Positions 37,097-48,600 of a stretch of 64,000 nucleotides of DNA are shown piece after piece. The stretch is from assembly GCF_007988865.1 (NCBI RefSeq), contig NZ_BJUY01000002.1, positions 62,001 through 126,000 of the forward strand. The letters are read 5' to 3'. Position numbers and translations under genes: made by a program. The notes beneath the pieces are model-generated. The model searched no databases. It was not told the DNA's origin and saw only the letters and a list, made by a program, of their open reading frames with translations. This DNA is from Alkalibacterium kapii (GTDB lineage: Bacteria > Bacillota > Bacilli > Lactobacillales > Carnobacteriaceae_A). Each line of letters begins with the position of its first letter. Position 1 is the stretch's first letter.

Positions 37097-38968
37097 ATGA
37101 GTAGAATACCTGAAGAAACAATTAATTCTATTCGTGAAAAAACGGATATCGTTCAGGTTATTTCTCAATATCTTCAATTAAGAAGTTCGGGACAGAATCT
37201 TTTCGCATCCTGCCCCTTTCACGATGATAAAACACCTTCTTTTTCAGTCAGTAAAAAGAAACAGATTTATCATTGTTTCAGTTGTGGAAGAGGAGGAAAT
37301 GTTTTCGGTTTTCTACAAGAAATCGAAGGCATATCGTTTGTGGAAGCTGTAGCTAAAACGGCTGAACTTTCAGATGTCGAAGTCGACCAGTCCTTGTTCG
37401 ATCAGTCGAGAAGCAGTCGGTTCGATCCGGACTCCACGAAAGGCAAGTTACTGGCCGTTTATGAAAAAGCCCAGCTCTTTTATCATCATATCCTGATGAA
37501 CACGAAAGCAGGAGAAGCAGCCTTAAACTATCTCATTGACAGAGGGATAACTGAAGAAAGTATTGAAACATTTAAAATCGGCTTTTCTCCACCACAAAGA
37601 GAAGCTCTGAAAATGTATTTAGAAAATGAAAATTTAGACGATGTGGATATCCTGAAAAAATCAGGATTGTTTTCTGATAGAGAAGACGATAAGTTTTATG
37701 ACCGCTTCACGAATCGTATCCTTTTCCCGATAACCGATGCCAAAGGTCAAACAGTTGCCTTTTCCGGACGGATATTTTTAGAGAATGGCGATCAGCAGAG
37801 AAGAACAGCAAAATATATGAATAGTCCAGAAACCGAAATTTTCAATAAACGTCGTATTTTGTTTAATTATGATAAAGCGCGACCGATTATACGTCGTGAA
37901 GGAGAAGTTTTTTTATTTGAAGGTTTTATGGATGTCATCTCAGCCTGGCAGGCCGGAATAAGAAATGGCTTGGCGACGATGGGGACCAGCTTGACTGAAG
38001 AACAGGTACACACACTGGATAAAGTAACAGACCATATCGTGATCGCTTATGATGGTGATTCAGCTGGACTTCAAGCAATCAAGCGAGCGACCGAATTTAT
38101 TTCAGAAGAAACGCACTTTTCGATAGAAATCGCTGCCTTTCCTGAAAAAATGGATCCGGATGATTTCATACAAAAGAAAGGCCCGGAAGCTTTCAAAGAT
38201 TTTCTTGCTCACGGACGCGATACTCTGATGAGCTTTTTAATGAACTACCATAAAAAAGAAGTCAATCTGGATAATGAAAGTGATCAGTTAAAATATATAG
38301 ATAAAGTGTTGAGTGAATTGACACGTGTCACTTCAGCTGTCGAACGGGAGATGTATCTTAACCAGTTGTCTGAAAGATTCGATTTGTCGATAGAGTCTTT
38401 AAAAGAACAGCTGCACGGACATATCATTTCCAGTCAAAAGGAACGCAGAAAGCAGCACCACAGAAGAAGTGACAATCAGCCAGTCAAAAAACAGGAAGCC
38501 ACTCAGATCATTGTGCATCAGAACAAGAACAAAATGACGGCAGTAATGAAAGCAGAAAATGCATTGCTGTACCGATTGTTTACGAATGATGAAGTTTGGC
38601 AGAACATTACCTCACTTGAAAATGAATTAAGCTTTTCTGTAGAATCAAACCAGCTTTTATTTTTATTGTACGAAAAATTTTACCACTCACACGATTATCC
38701 CAATGTTCAGTCCTTTATCGACTTTCTCCCGGATGAAAAACTTAAAAGCAAAGCGACAGAAGTTATGATGCTCTCTTTATCAGAAGACATTGCACCGGGT
38801 GAAATAGAAGATTATCTGGATTTGATCTGTAACCGACAGCCACTCGAAAACCTTATAGAAAGCAAGCGTGAAGAACTGGCGGAGGCAAAGCGGAGTGGAG
38901 ATAAAGACAGACAACAATCGTTGAGTATTGAAATAATCAATTTATACCGACAATTAAAAAACAAATAG
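37097..38968 (+). CDS. dnaG: DNA primase DnaG
   Basis: Makes RNA primers at the replication fork. 623 aa: CHC2 zinc finger (Cys39, His42, Cys60, Cys63), the primase core, TOPRIM motifs FEGFMDVI and YDGDSAG, and a C-terminal helicase-binding region. GGGGGATG ribosome site. rpoD follows after 25 bases, the usual macromolecular-synthesis operon of Firmicutes, here without rpsU, which lies 10 kb upstream. Confidence 0.96.
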   Translation: MSRIPEETINSIREKTDIVQVISQYLQLRSSGQNLFASCPFHDDKTPSFSVSKKKQIYHCFSCGRGGNVFGFLQEIEGISFVEAVAKTAELSDVEVDQSLFDQSRSSRFDPDSTKGKLLAVYEKAQLFYHHILMNTKAGEAALNYLIDRGITEESIETFKIGFSPPQREALKMYLENENLDDVDILKKSGLFSDREDDKFYDRFTNRILFPITDAKGQTVAFSGRIFLENGDQQRRTAKYMNSPETEIFNKRRILFNYDKARPIIRREGEVFLFEGFMDVISAWQAGIRNGLATMGTSLTEEQVHTLDKVTDHIVIAYDGDSAGLQAIKRATEFISEETHFSIEIAAFPEKMDPDDFIQKKGPEAFKDFLAHGRDTLMSFLMNYHKKEVNLDNESDQLKYIDKVLSELTRVTSAVEREMYLNQLSERFDLSIESLKEQLHGHIISSQKERRKQHHRRSDNQPVKKQEATQIIVHQNKNKMTAVMKAENALLYRLFTNDEVWQNITSLENELSFSVESNQLLFLLYEKFYHSHDYPNVQSFIDFLPDEKLKSKATEVMMLSLSEDIAPGEIEDYLDLICNRQPLENLIESKREELAEAKRSGDKDRQQSLSIEIINLYRQLKNK

Positions 38969-38993
38969 AATAAATCAGGAGGCATGTCATTTT

Positions 38994-40127
38994 ATGGCAA
39001 AAGACACAAAGAACAATCAAAAAACGCCTGAAGAAAAATATGAGCTCGCAGTCGTTCGCTTTATTAAAGATTTAAAGAAACAGAAAGAACAGACAGTTTC
39101 ATATGTTAAAATCACTGACGAGCTGGCAGAACCGTTCGGCTTGGAAAAAGAACAAATGGATGACTTGGTTCAAAAGCTTGAAGATGAAGGTGTGGGCGTT
39201 GTCGATGAAGAAGGCAATCCACTGACAAAGCAATTGAAAAAGCAGGAAAAAGAAGCAGAGAAAGCTAAAAAAGAAGAAATGATCGCTCCTCCTGGCGTTA
39301 AAATCAATGACCCTGTGCGCATGTACTTGAAAGAAATCGGCCGCGTAGATTTACTTTCAGCCGCTGAAGAAGTGTCTTTGGCTAAGCGCATCGAAGCAGG
39401 GGAAGATCTGGCCAAGCAGGAACTGGCTGAAGCCAACTTGAGATTAGTTGTGTCTATTGCAAAACGTTACGTTGGTCGCGGCATGAGCTTTTTAGACCTG
39501 ATACAAGAAGGTAATATGGGTCTTATGAAAGCTGTTGAAAAATTTGACTATGAGAAAGGATTCAAATTCTCAACCTATGCCACATGGTGGATCAGACAGG
39601 CGATCACACGTGCAATCGCAGACCAGGCACGTACGATCCGTATTCCTGTCCACATGGTGGAAACGATCAACAAACTGGTTCGTATTCAGCGTCAACTGCT
39701 GCAGGATCTAGGTAGAGAACCAACACCCGAAGAAATCGGAGCGGAAATGGATCTTCCTACAGAAAAAGTTCGCGATATCCTGAAAATTTCCCAGGAACCT
39801 GTCTCACTTGAAACGCCTATCGGAGAAGAAGATGATTCTCACTTAGGAGACTTTATTGAAGATGACGGTGCAACAAGTCCGGCTGACAATGCTGCTTATG
39901 AATTACTCAAAAACGAGCTGGAAGATGTGCTGGATACATTAACTGACCGGGAAGAAAATGTTCTGCGACTGCGGTTTGGACTGGACGATGGTCGTCAAAG
40001 AACACTGGAAGACGTAGGCAAAGTATTTGGGGTCACAAGAGAACGTATCCGTCAAATCGAAGCCAAAGCATTGAGGAAATTACGCCATCCAAGTCGCTCG
40101 AAACAATTGAAAGACTTTTTGGAATAA
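38994..40127 (+). CDS. rpoD: RNA polymerase principal sigma factor (SigA/RpoD)
   Basis: Housekeeping sigma factor. 377 aa: region 1.1-like acidic/basic N-terminus, region 1.2 [16 protein letters not shown], region 2 ([20 protein letters not shown] and [19 protein letters not shown]), region 3 and region 4 with the -35-reading helix [24 protein letters not shown] site upstream. Its consensus matches many promoters listed in this window. Confidence 0.97.
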   Translation: MAKDTKNNQKTPEEKYELAVVRFIKDLKKQKEQTVSYVKITDELAEPFGLEKEQMDDLVQKLEDEGVGVVDEEGNPLTKQLKKQEKEAEKAKKEEMIAPPGVKINDPVRMYLKEIGRVDLLSAAEEVSLAKRIEAGEDLAKQELAEANLRLVVSIAKRYVGRGMSFLDLIQEGNMGLMKAVEKFDYEKGFKFSTYATWWIRQAITRAIADQARTIRIPVHMVETINKLVRIQRQLLQDLGREPTPEEIGAEMDLPTEKVRDILKISQEPVSLETPIGEEDDSHLGDFIEDDGATSPADNAAYELLKNELEDVLDTLTDREENVLRLRFGLDDGRQRTLEDVGKVFGVTRERIRQIEAKALRKLRHPSRSKQLKDFLE

Positions 40128-40197
40128 AGTTATAGTCGTGAACACGTAGAGAGAAGCGGATAAAGACGTGTAAAGTAAAAGTTCTTGTCGCTTTTCT

Positions 40198-40226
40198 TTG
40201 CATTCTGTTCACAATTTTGGTATACT
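40198..40226 (+). promoter_or_regulatory. ctc promoter with extended -10
   Basis: TTGCAT (40198-40203), a 17-base spacer ending TGG, TATACT (40221-40226). Confidence 0.7.
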
Positions 40227-40296
40227 AATTTCTGGCTTGTTCAGTTAATGAAATATGCTAGATACTTAAAATAAAATCGTGGAAGGTGAAAATTTT

Positions 40297-40914
40297 ATGA
40301 AAATAACAGCGACAAAACGTACAGAGACTGGAACATCCGCTTCCAAAAGAGCCAGAGAAGAAGGTATGATCCCTGCTGCTATATACGGTAGAGAGGTAGA
40401 AACAGTACCTGTCTTATTAAATGCAAAAGAACTGGAAATGACTTTACGTGAAGTTGGAGCAAACGGCGTATTCAACGTAGAAGTAGACGGAGAATCTTAT
40501 CAAGTTTTCGTCAAAGAGAAAAAGAATGCTGCATTGAAACCTGAAATCTATCACGTCGATTTACTAGCCTTTGTTAAAGGTCAGAAAGTTAACATGATGA
40601 TACCCGTTTACGTCAGCGGTGAAGAACAAATCAAAGAAGGTATCGTATCACAGTCTATTTCTGAGTTGGAAGTAAACGTTGCCCCTGCTGATGCACCTGC
40701 AGAGTATATCGTTGATGTCAGCGAAATGGAAATCGGCGATGCCAAGCATGTTTCTGATATTGAGATTGCTGATGATGTTGAATTATTGACAGATACTGAT
40801 TTAACTGTTGTATCTGTATCAGCACCACAAATCGAAGAAGATCCAGAACCTACTTCTGAAGATGAAATGCCTGAACCAGAAGTTATCGGTGAAGACAAAG
40901 ATTCAGAAGAGTAA
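40297..40914 (+). CDS. rplY: 50S ribosomal protein L25, Ctc form
   Basis: 5S-rRNA-binding protein of the long Ctc type, 205 aa: L25 domain (KRTETGTSASKRAREEG, IPAAIYG) and the TL5 C-terminal domain, with a very acidic tail. In Bacillus, Ctc is a general stress protein. Start ATG 40297 has GGAAGGTG upstream; a GTG at 40279 overlaps that site. It stands alone between its promoter and a strong terminator. Confidence 0.93.
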   Translation: MKITATKRTETGTSASKRAREEGMIPAAIYGREVETVPVLLNAKELEMTLREVGANGVFNVEVDGESYQVFVKEKKNAALKPEIYHVDLLAFVKGQKVNMMIPVYVSGEEQIKEGIVSQSISELEVNVAPADAPAEYIVDVSEMEIGDAKHVSDIEIADDVELLTDTDLTVVSVSAPQIEEDPEPTSEDEMPEPEVIGEDKDSEE

Positions 40915-40949
40915 AATTTCTGGAGTAAATATTTAATTTCACAGATGAG

Positions 40950-40993
40950 AAAGTCGAGAGCTTATGTTTTGACATAAGACTCTCGACTTTTTT
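40950..40993 (+). terminator. ctc terminator
   Basis: AAGTCGAGAGCTTATG pairs with CATAAGACTCTCGACTT with one bulge, followed by T. Confidence 0.92.
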
Positions 40994-41283
40994 CTACAAA
41001 AAAAGCGAAGATCAGAAGAGGTTATTACACGCATTAAAAATATTTTGTTTTGTGACGGGTATTAATCTAAAAAGACAATAGAGACAATATGTTTAGACAG
41101 TAGCCGTGATTTAATGAATTTATTTCCTGAAAAAAATTAAAAACCTCACTGGTTTATGAGTGTTCAATGGAGAAGTGGGGCGTAAACGTCTCCGTCAGAT
41201 TTCAAAAGATAATTTTACTCAAAAAGGAAAAAAAAAGCAACCCTTTACATTTCATGCTCAATTCAATGCGTATCATTCGTTTT
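40994..41283. other. AT-rich gap before the stress gene
   Basis: A 64-codon frame opens at a GTG at 41160 but has no ribosome site, a basic low-complexity product and runs into the next gene's leader; I do not accept it. Nothing else is recognised. Confidence 0.5.
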
Positions 41284-41305
41284 ATTATAAAATATTTTTT
41301 ATAAT
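41284..41305 (+). promoter_or_regulatory. perfect inverted repeat over a -10 element
   Basis: ATTATAAAA-TATT-TTTTATAAT, 9-bp arms. The right arm contains TATAAT at 41300-41305, which would serve the stress-type gene starting 50 bases later. It could be a repressor site or simply AT-rich promoter DNA. Confidence 0.4.
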
Positions 41306-41354
41306 GGGAATAGACACGCAGGAGACTTTAAAATCTAAAGTGGAGGTTTTATAA

Positions 41355-41942
41355 ATGTTAAATGAAAATAAAACAGTCGTTGGCAGTTATTCTACCCAGG
41401 AAAAAGCACTCGATGTCATCAGTCGTTTGAAGAATGAAGGGTACCCGAAGAACGATATCATTCTGTACTCTAATGAAGAACAGGCTAGTGCGATGAGCCA
41501 CTATGAAGCCCACGATGTAGTGGTCGACACAGACGAAAACAGTAACACAAAAAAATACACAAATGATGAAGACCAGTCAATGTGGGACAAAATCAAAGAT
41601 GCTTTTATGACAGACACTTATGATCAGAAAAAGGAAAACAAGCGTGACGATTATGATCAGACAAAAGACTTTCTTTATCCTTATAAAGAAGATATAGAAA
41701 AAGGCTATTTTGTGGTAGCTGTTGAAAATTATCGCGGAGAGCCAACGGAAAAGATTGCTGATGCAGGAAATACTTCAGCGATGCCTTCCAATGCAGGAAC
41801 TACCGTAGATGACCCTGGCAATACATCAGTAGTACCTTCCGACACAGGTAAAGCTGCTCACCCAACAAAAGATAAACGAACAATTGAGAAAGAAAAGGAA
41901 TTGAAAAGAGAAAATGAAACAAGAATGCGTTACAAAAAATAA
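41355..41942 (+). CDS. general stress protein with YflT/GSP17M-like domain
   Basis: 195-aa hydrophilic protein. The first 115 residues match the heat-induced stress domain of Bacillus YflT (KTVVGSYSTQEKALDVISRLKNEGY, then a variable acidic part and FVVAVE). The remaining 80 residues are Pro-, Asp- and Lys-rich and probably disordered. GGAGG site upstream of the ATG. It is followed by another very hydrophilic protein gene, so both may protect cells under stress. Biochemical role unknown. Confidence 0.75.
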   Translation: MLNENKTVVGSYSTQEKALDVISRLKNEGYPKNDIILYSNEEQASAMSHYEAHDVVVDTDENSNTKKYTNDEDQSMWDKIKDAFMTDTYDQKKENKRDDYDQTKDFLYPYKEDIEKGYFVVAVENYRGEPTEKIADAGNTSAMPSNAGTTVDDPGNTSVVPSDTGKAAHPTKDKRTIEKEKELKRENETRMRYKK

Positions 41943-42030
41943 ACATAAAAATTAATTGACGTAACGCAAACTCTTGAATTTTCAAATAATTACGTTAACA
42001 AATTCAAATAATTATTTAAAGGAGAAGAAA

Positions 42031-42312
42031 ATGAATAATAATGTAGACAGAGATCATGACAAATTAAATAAAACGAATTTGGAAAAAGATAAGGATAAAA
42101 ATAATTTAGATGACAACGCATCTGTCAGTAACTTCAGCGGTGAGAGAGGTAAAAATCCAAACCGAAAAGACAATCCGGATGCGGTGGAAAACTTTGATGA
42201 AGAAGGAGAGCTTTTAGAAGATGAAGAAGCTACTGGAGACATTAATGATCCGCTGACTGATGGGCGTCAATTTTCTAGAGAAGATGACGATCTGGATGGC
42301 TATAAAAAATAA
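42031..42312 (+). CDS. small very hydrophilic acidic protein
   Basis: I do not recognise this 93-aa protein. It is almost all Asp, Glu, Asn, Lys, Gly and Arg with hardly any hydrophobic residue, so it should be intrinsically disordered, like hydrophilins. AAAGGAG lies five bases before ATG 42031; an upstream in-frame ATG at 41974 has no site. It follows the YflT-like gene by 88 bases and ends before a terminator. Confidence 0.65.
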   Translation: MNNNVDRDHDKLNKTNLEKDKDKNNLDDNASVSNFSGERGKNPNRKDNPDAVENFDEEGELLEDEEATGDINDPLTDGRQFSREDDDLDGYKK

Positions 42313-42330
42313 AACGTCATAAAATAATTT

Positions 42331-42371
42331 AAAAGTCTAATGCCTGGTTTAAGCTGGTATTAGACTTTTTT
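42331..42371 (+). terminator. terminator after the stress gene pair
   Basis: AAAAGTCTAATGCC (42331-42344) with GGTATTAGACTTTT, one G-U, T tail. Confidence 0.88.
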
Positions 42372-42404
42372 AAAGATATAGTTTCGCGAAAGTAGTTTGC
42401 CTCT

Positions 42405-42433
42405 TTTCAATTCGATCAGAAAACTGGTAAAAT
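42405..42433 (+). promoter_or_regulatory. trmK promoter with extended -10
   Basis: TTTCAA (42405-42410), a 17-base spacer ending TGG, TAAAAT (42428-42433). Confidence 0.5.
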
Positions 42434-42461
42434 AAGAGCAGAATAAAATGAGAGGTGACTT

Positions 42462-43163
42462 ATGAATTCAGTAAATCTCTCCGCTAGACTTCAAGTTGTT
42501 GCGGATTACGTTGAACACGGGGCACGACTGGCCGATATTGGTTCAGACCATGCCTATTTACCCTGCTATTTAGCACAGAATAATCGTATTGACTATGCTG
42601 TTGCCGGAGAAATAGTTAAAGGCCCTTACCTTAATGCAGTAAGTGAAGTATCCAAACTCGGTTTAAAGGAAACCATCGATGTTCGTTTAGGTGACGGGTT
42701 AGAAGTCTTAACAGCCAAAGATAACATTGATACTATTACCATAGCAGGTGTTGGAGGGCCGCTTATCGTACATATACTCGAGGAAGGCAAACAAAAAGAA
42801 AAACGATCGGGTAAGGAAACCCTCATACTACAGCCGAATATCAATGAGCGAATTGTACGGGAATATTTGATGAATGAATCTTACGTCATTGATGCTGAAA
42901 CGATAGTGGAAGAAAATGCGAAACGATATGAAATCATTAAAGCAACAGCCGTAAATGACAAAGTAAATTACGATGAAAAAGATTTATTGTTCGGCCCCTT
43001 TTTGAAAAAGAAGAAGTCCCAGGTCTTTCTAGATAAATGGAAAAGTGAAGCCAAAAAGTATGAATACATTATCAGACAAATGGAAAAAGCAGATGAAAGA
43101 AATGATGAGAAAATAAATGAATCAACTGAACGATTGAATTTGATCAAGGAGATGATAAAGTGA
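42462..43163 (+). CDS. trmK: tRNA (adenine(22)-N1)-methyltransferase TrmK
   Basis: SAM-dependent enzyme methylating A22 of tRNA. 233 aa with the cofactor loop LADIGSDHAYLP near residue 25, VAGEIVKGPY, and a C-terminal coiled coil. GAGAGGTG site. Its last bases overlap the Nif3-type gene (GTGA), the conserved trmK-yqfO pair of Firmicutes. Confidence 0.92.
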   Translation: MNSVNLSARLQVVADYVEHGARLADIGSDHAYLPCYLAQNNRIDYAVAGEIVKGPYLNAVSEVSKLGLKETIDVRLGDGLEVLTAKDNIDTITIAGVGGPLIVHILEEGKQKEKRSGKETLILQPNINERIVREYLMNESYVIDAETIVEENAKRYEIIKATAVNDKVNYDEKDLLFGPFLKKKKSQVFLDKWKSEAKKYEYIIRQMEKADERNDEKINESTERLNLIKEMIK

Positions 43164-44290
43164 GCCAGGTAAATGTATCAGACATCATCAGTCAAATAGA
43201 ACAGTTGGCGCCGAAAGATTTGGCTGAAAGCTGGGATCCGATCGGTCTTTCTTTTGGGAGCTTAAAGCGTGATGTTAAGCGTTTACTTATCGCGCTGGAT
43301 ATCGATGAAAATACGATTGCTGAAGCCAAAAGGAAACAGGCTGATTTGATCATTACCCACCATCCAGCTATCTTTACTTCACAAAAAACGCTGAATGCTG
43401 AGGATAAAAGGAGAAAACAGTATATCGATTTAATTAAATCGGATATCGCTGTATATTCTGCCCATACTAATCTCGATGCAGCGGAAGGCGGCGTGAATGA
43501 CTGGCTGGCTGATCGATTAGGTATGAAAGCTTCTGATCGAGAGATTTTATCCGTCAGCTTGAAACGCGAATATAAAAAATTAGCTGTTTACGTTCCTGAT
43601 TATGCGGCTGAAAAAGTCCGAAAAGCTTTACATCAAGCAGGAGCCGGGGAAGTCGGTAACTATAAAGATGTTTCTTATACCCTTAGTGGTTATGGACGAT
43701 TTACTCCGCAAAAAGGGGCGGATCCAGCGGAAGGTGAAATAGGAAAAGCTGAACAAATCGAGGAAGATCGTATTGAAATGATGGTCAAAGATTCAGATGT
43801 TATGAAATGTCTGTCTGCTTTAAAAGAAGCACATCCGTATGAAGAACCGGTTTACGATTTGTATATACTAAAACACTACTCCAAATCTTTTGGACTGGGA
43901 CGTTCAGGCAAATTGGCTGAGCCCCTCACGACTAAAGCTCTCGCAGAAAAAGTAAAAGAACAGTTTGATGTGGATGGCGTAAGGTACGGCACGGTAGATC
44001 CGGATCGCACACATAAAAAAATTGCCGTTTTAGGAGGTTCTGGCGAAAAATATTTCAATGAAGCCTTAAATAAGGGAGTGACCCTTTATATAACCGGAGA
44101 CATATCTTACCATGGTGCCCAGGATATGCTGAGAGAAGGGTTGGATTTTATTGATGGCGGTCATTATATGGAAGCGATCATTGTAGCCGAGCTTTTTGAC
44201 TATCTGAATCAGTGCAGTAAAGAAAATAATTGGGATATCGAAATAATGAAAGCAGAAACACAAAAAGATGTATTTACCTATATCAAATAG
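43160..44290 (+). CDS. Nif3-like dinuclear metal centre protein (YqfO type)
   Basis: Conserved 376-aa protein with two Nif3 halves split by a PII/CutA-like insert, as in Bacillus YqfO. Metal-binding histidines occur in THHPAIF and AHTNLD and in the C-terminal GDISYHGAQD and DGGHYMEA. Often annotated as GTP cyclohydrolase I type 2 but the cellular substrate is not established. GTG start coupled to trmK, with AAGGAGATG upstream. Confidence 0.9.
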   Translation: MSQVNVSDIISQIEQLAPKDLAESWDPIGLSFGSLKRDVKRLLIALDIDENTIAEAKRKQADLIITHHPAIFTSQKTLNAEDKRRKQYIDLIKSDIAVYSAHTNLDAAEGGVNDWLADRLGMKASDREILSVSLKREYKKLAVYVPDYAAEKVRKALHQAGAGEVGNYKDVSYTLSGYGRFTPQKGADPAEGEIGKAEQIEEDRIEMMVKDSDVMKCLSALKEAHPYEEPVYDLYILKHYSKSFGLGRSGKLAEPLTTKALAEKVKEQFDVDGVRYGTVDPDRTHKKIAVLGGSGEKYFNEALNKGVTLYITGDISYHGAQDMLREGLDFIDGGHYMEAIIVAELFDYLNQCSKENNWDIEIMKAETQKDVFTYIK

Positions 44291-44302
44291 AGGCGGGATA
44301 AC

Positions 44303-45529
44303 ATGTATGAAAATTTAATGGAGCGTTTTTTGAAGTATGTCAAAATAGAAACACGATCAGACAGTTCGTCAACCACCGTTCCTTCTACACAGTCACAAGT
44401 AGATTTTGCAAAAGTGCTGATGAAAGATTTAGAAGAAATCGGTATGGAAGAAATAGAATATAATGAAGACAATGGATTCGTCACAGCTACACTACCGGCC
44501 AACACCGATAAAGAATTACCCGTAATCGGCTATATCGCTCATATGGATACGGCAGACTTCAATGCAGAAAATGTCGATCCAAAGATACATGAAAACTACG
44601 ATGGCGAAGAGATTCTCTTGAATGAAGAAAACAATATAAAGCTTTCCCCACAGGATTTTCCAAATATGAAAAATTATATTGGACAAACTCTGATCACAAC
44701 AGACGGAATGACCTTGTTGGGTTCAGATGATAAATCCGGTATTGTTGAAATCTTTTCTGCTATGGAATATTTAATTGAAAATCCAGATATTAAGCACGGT
44801 AAAATTCGAGTAGCCTTCGGTCCGGACGAAGAAATCGGCGTTGGTGCAGACCGGTTCGATGTCGATCACTTTAATGCAGATTTTGCTTATACGATCGATG
44901 GCGGTCCTGTGGGCGAACTGCAGTACGAAAGTTTCAATGCTGCTGGAGCTAACATTTTGATTCAGGGGAAAAATGTGCATCCGGGTACTGCTAAAGGAAA
45001 AATGGTTAATGCTTTGAAACTGGCTATTGCATTTGACGAAGCTTTGCCTGATCATGAGGTACCGGAACAGACAGAAGGCCGGGAAGGGTTCTTTCATCTT
45101 CTAGGTATGACTGGAACGGTAGAGGGAGCCACAATGAATTATATTATTCGTGATCACGATAAAGAGTTATTCATAAAGCGAAAACAGCTCATGCGTGACA
45201 TTGCGATAAGACTGAATGCGCCTTTTGAAGAAGAACGTGTCAAAGTAATCATGGAAGACTCTTACTATAATATGCGTGAAATCATCGAAAAAGATATGCG
45301 CGCTGTTGATCTGGCAGAACAGGCTATGAAAAACCTGGATATAAAACCGGATATCCAACCCATCAGAGGGGGAACCGACGGCTCAAAAATCTCATTTATG
45401 GGATTGCCCACACCTAATATTTTTGCCGGCGGAGAAAACTTTCATGGTAGATATGAATTCGTTTCAGTCGAAAGCATGGAAAAAGCGACTGACGTTCTTG
45501 TGGAAATAGCACGTTTGGCATTTGAATAA
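44303..45529 (+). CDS. pepT: tripeptidase PepT
   Basis: Zinc aminopeptidase releasing the N-terminal residue of tripeptides. 408 aa, M20 family, with metal ligands in [25 protein letters not shown], and [13 protein letters not shown]. Start has AGAGGCGGG upstream, 12 bases after the Nif3-like gene, so it may ride on that transcript. Confidence 0.94.
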   Translation: MYENLMERFLKYVKIETRSDSSSTTVPSTQSQVDFAKVLMKDLEEIGMEEIEYNEDNGFVTATLPANTDKELPVIGYIAHMDTADFNAENVDPKIHENYDGEEILLNEENNIKLSPQDFPNMKNYIGQTLITTDGMTLLGSDDKSGIVEIFSAMEYLIENPDIKHGKIRVAFGPDEEIGVGADRFDVDHFNADFAYTIDGGPVGELQYESFNAAGANILIQGKNVHPGTAKGKMVNALKLAIAFDEALPDHEVPEQTEGREGFFHLLGMTGTVEGATMNYIIRDHDKELFIKRKQLMRDIAIRLNAPFEEERVKVIMEDSYYNMREIIEKDMRAVDLAEQAMKNLDIKPDIQPIRGGTDGSKISFMGLPTPNIFAGGENFHGRYEFVSVESMEKATDVLVEIARLAFE

Positions 45530-45536
45530 TGTGACG

Positions 45537-45570
45537 AAAGGAATGGAAGTAGAAATACTTTCTTTCCTTT
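45537..45570 (+). terminator. pepT terminator
   Basis: AAAGGAA and GGAAGT pair with ACTTTC and TTCCTTT across a short loop. Confidence 0.7.
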
Positions 45571-45642
45571 CTTATTTATTTCAGATGTACTCTGTAAAAT
45601 AAGATCAGAAATTTATTATTTCAATGAAAAGGAGTGTTTTAA

Positions 45643-48600
45643 ATGAGTTTGCAATTTATCTTGGGACGCTTACATACGAATAAAAAAGAGTATATCTATA
45701 GCCAACTTGTAAAGTGGTCTCAAGAAAACAGTGACAGCGAGGTCTTTTATCTCGTACCCGACCACATAAAATTTGAGTCTGAAATGAATATACTGGAATA
45801 CATCAAATCACACACTTTTGACAAGTCAAGAGATTATGCTGGCATGATCAACTTACAGGTTTTCAGTTTCAGTCGCTTAGCCTGGTATTACCTTCAGGAC
45901 ACGGCCATTTTCAGTCATTCGCAGTTAACAGAAACTGGGCTGTCGATGCTCATCCGCAAAATATTAAGGGAAAAAGAAAAGGAATTGACACTTTTTAGAG
46001 GTGAAAGCCGACAGTCGGGGTTTGTTGACAAACTGACTACCTTATTTATGGAGATGCGAAACGGTCGTGTTGATCCGGAAGATTTAACCTCTTTATTTAA
46101 TGAAAATTTTAATGATAATGAGTTCACCAGCGATTTGAAATTGAAACTCGAAGATATACAAACATTATATGAGCGTTTCATGGAAGAACTTATCGGAAAG
46201 TATATAAAGAAAGAAGATATCCTTGAAGCCTTGATCAAAGAAGTAAGAAAAAGGGACATGAGCGGCACACATATCATTATTGAACACTTCAATAGCTTTT
46301 CTGCACAAGAACAAGCACTGATTCTCGAACTCGTTGAACAAGCGCAAGACGTTAAAGTTTCTTTGGTACTAGACAAAAAACATGCAGTAGAGCCACCCGA
46401 GCTGACCGATTTCTTTTACGAAACGGGAATGACTTATTATCGTCTATACCAGCAGGCTCTTATGCGTAAACTGAAAGTTCTGCATGACATTACGTTGCAT
46501 GAGACAAGTAATGAACATTGCAAAGAACTTACAATTCTTGAAGATTATTGGGTGAACAGTTTTAGCTTATCGCCTGTGTCTAAACCGTCAGCAGAAACAG
46601 ATATGACTCACTGCCTTGAAATAAGAGCTGCTGAGAACAAACAAGCTGAAGTGTTGCATGCGGCAACGACTATAAAAAAACTAGTTGCTAAAGACAATTA
46701 TAGATATAAAGATATTCTTGTCGTTTCCCGTATTCTTGATGATTATAAGCAAATGCTTGAAGCCACTTTTGCTGAAAATGATATCGAGCTTTTCGTGGAT
46801 CAGGCTGATCACATGTCAGGACATGCACTTGTAGAAATGATACAGAGTCTATTACGCATTCATAAGCGATTCTGGCGTTATGATGACATTATGCGATTAT
46901 TGAAAACCGAGTTGTTTATTCCCTTAAACCCCGATGAACAGTTGCCTAAAGACAATTTGCAGAGATTGGTATTTTTGAAAGACAAAGCTGAAGAATGGCG
47001 TGAAAGGCTGGATATTTTAGAAAACGTCATGCTGGCATATGGATATGAAGGCCGCGACTGGACTGAAGAGCGAGAGTGGATCTATGCCCGTTTTCATCTA
47101 GAAGAAATGGATGAACAGCTCGATGCTGATAAACAGATGCAGCACGTTGCCAACGCTATGAAAGATCAAGTCCGGCACATCCTGCTGCCTTTTTACGATA
47201 GGCTGTCCAGTGCAGGAACGAATCGTGAAGGCGCCCGACTATTGTATCAGTTTCTGGATAAACAAGGCATCAATGACCAGCTGCTTTACTGGCGTGATCA
47301 GGCAATCGATGAAGGTAAGCTTGAAGACGCCCGGAAACACGAACAGGTGTGGCAGACATTTATTCAACTCCTCGACGAATTTGTAGATGTCTTGGGTGAT
47401 GAACCTTGGGATATGGATTCCTTTTTGTCTATTCTGGAAACAGGTTTCGAACAGGCGACTTATAGTATTGTTCCTCCGACTATCGACCAGGTCATGTTCA
47501 CTAGTTTTGATAAATCACGGATCAATACCAAAAAAGTAGTGATCATCCTTGGTTTGACTGATACACATTTACCGATGAATCAGGAAAACGACTCGATATT
47601 GACGGACGAAGACAGAGAGAGCTTATCAGGGTATTTACCGCCTGACAAATATTTGGCTCCGACAACAAGCGGACGATTAGCAAGTGAACCATTTGCTGCT
47701 TATACTGCTTTTATGAATGCTTCAGAGCGACTCATTTTCAGTTATCCGATAAAAAATGATGGCTCTGGCGATAATCAGTTGAGTCCGTACATCGAAAGAA
47801 TCAGTCATGATTTAAATGTACCGATCAAGCAGGTCAGGTCTGAACCTGGTCATCCGGCACAAGAAGATAAGAAAACGTTATTATCTTTTGTAGGATCACG
47901 GCGGGAGACGCTGGGGCATTTAGTCAACGTCTTAAGAGAAGGCATCGATAAAGAACAGCAGCCTTCTCTTTTCTGGGTCAAATTGTATCAGTCGCTGTTT
48001 AAAGACGCGGATACGATCGAACAGAAAATATTAAGCAGTCTTGAATACGTCAATATCCCAAAGAGACTGGACCGCGATTTGGCAGAAGCCCTTTATGGTA
48101 AAGATCTTTACTTATCTGTTTCACAACTTGAGAGCTTTTACCTTGACCCTTATAGCCACTTCTTACGGTACGGATTGAAATTAAAAGAACGAACCATTCA
48201 GGAGCTGACACCAGCTGAAACGGGCACTTTCTTTCATGATGCCTTGGACAGCATCTTTAAAACCGTTGTCAATCGCGACTTAAAGCTTAGTGAATTGACT
48301 GATAATAAGCTGAATGAACTGACTGACGAAGTGCTTCAAGGTTTATACGAGAAAAACAAATTCCGATTGCTTTCCATGTCAAATCGAATGAAGTTCATCC
48401 GTAAACAATTGAGTGATACGATCAGACAGATGATGTGGGCTATTTCCAATCAATCCAGACGGTCACGTATGTCTCCACAGAGATCAGAAGTACTGTTTGG
48501 CCGCATTGCTGCCCAGCAAGGTATACCGGGGCTTAAATTTTCTTTGAATAATGGAGGCATCTTACACGTTCGTGGAAAAATCGATCGTTTAGATACGATG

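Noticed and set aside
41280-41310. SigB-type promoter (GTTT ... GGGAAT)
   Set aside because: The spacing between the two parts is about 21 bases, too long, and SigB is not expected in this order.
41160-41354. 64-aa reading frame before the YflT-like gene
   Set aside because: No ribosome site, low-complexity basic product, and it covers the promoter palindrome and leader of the next gene.
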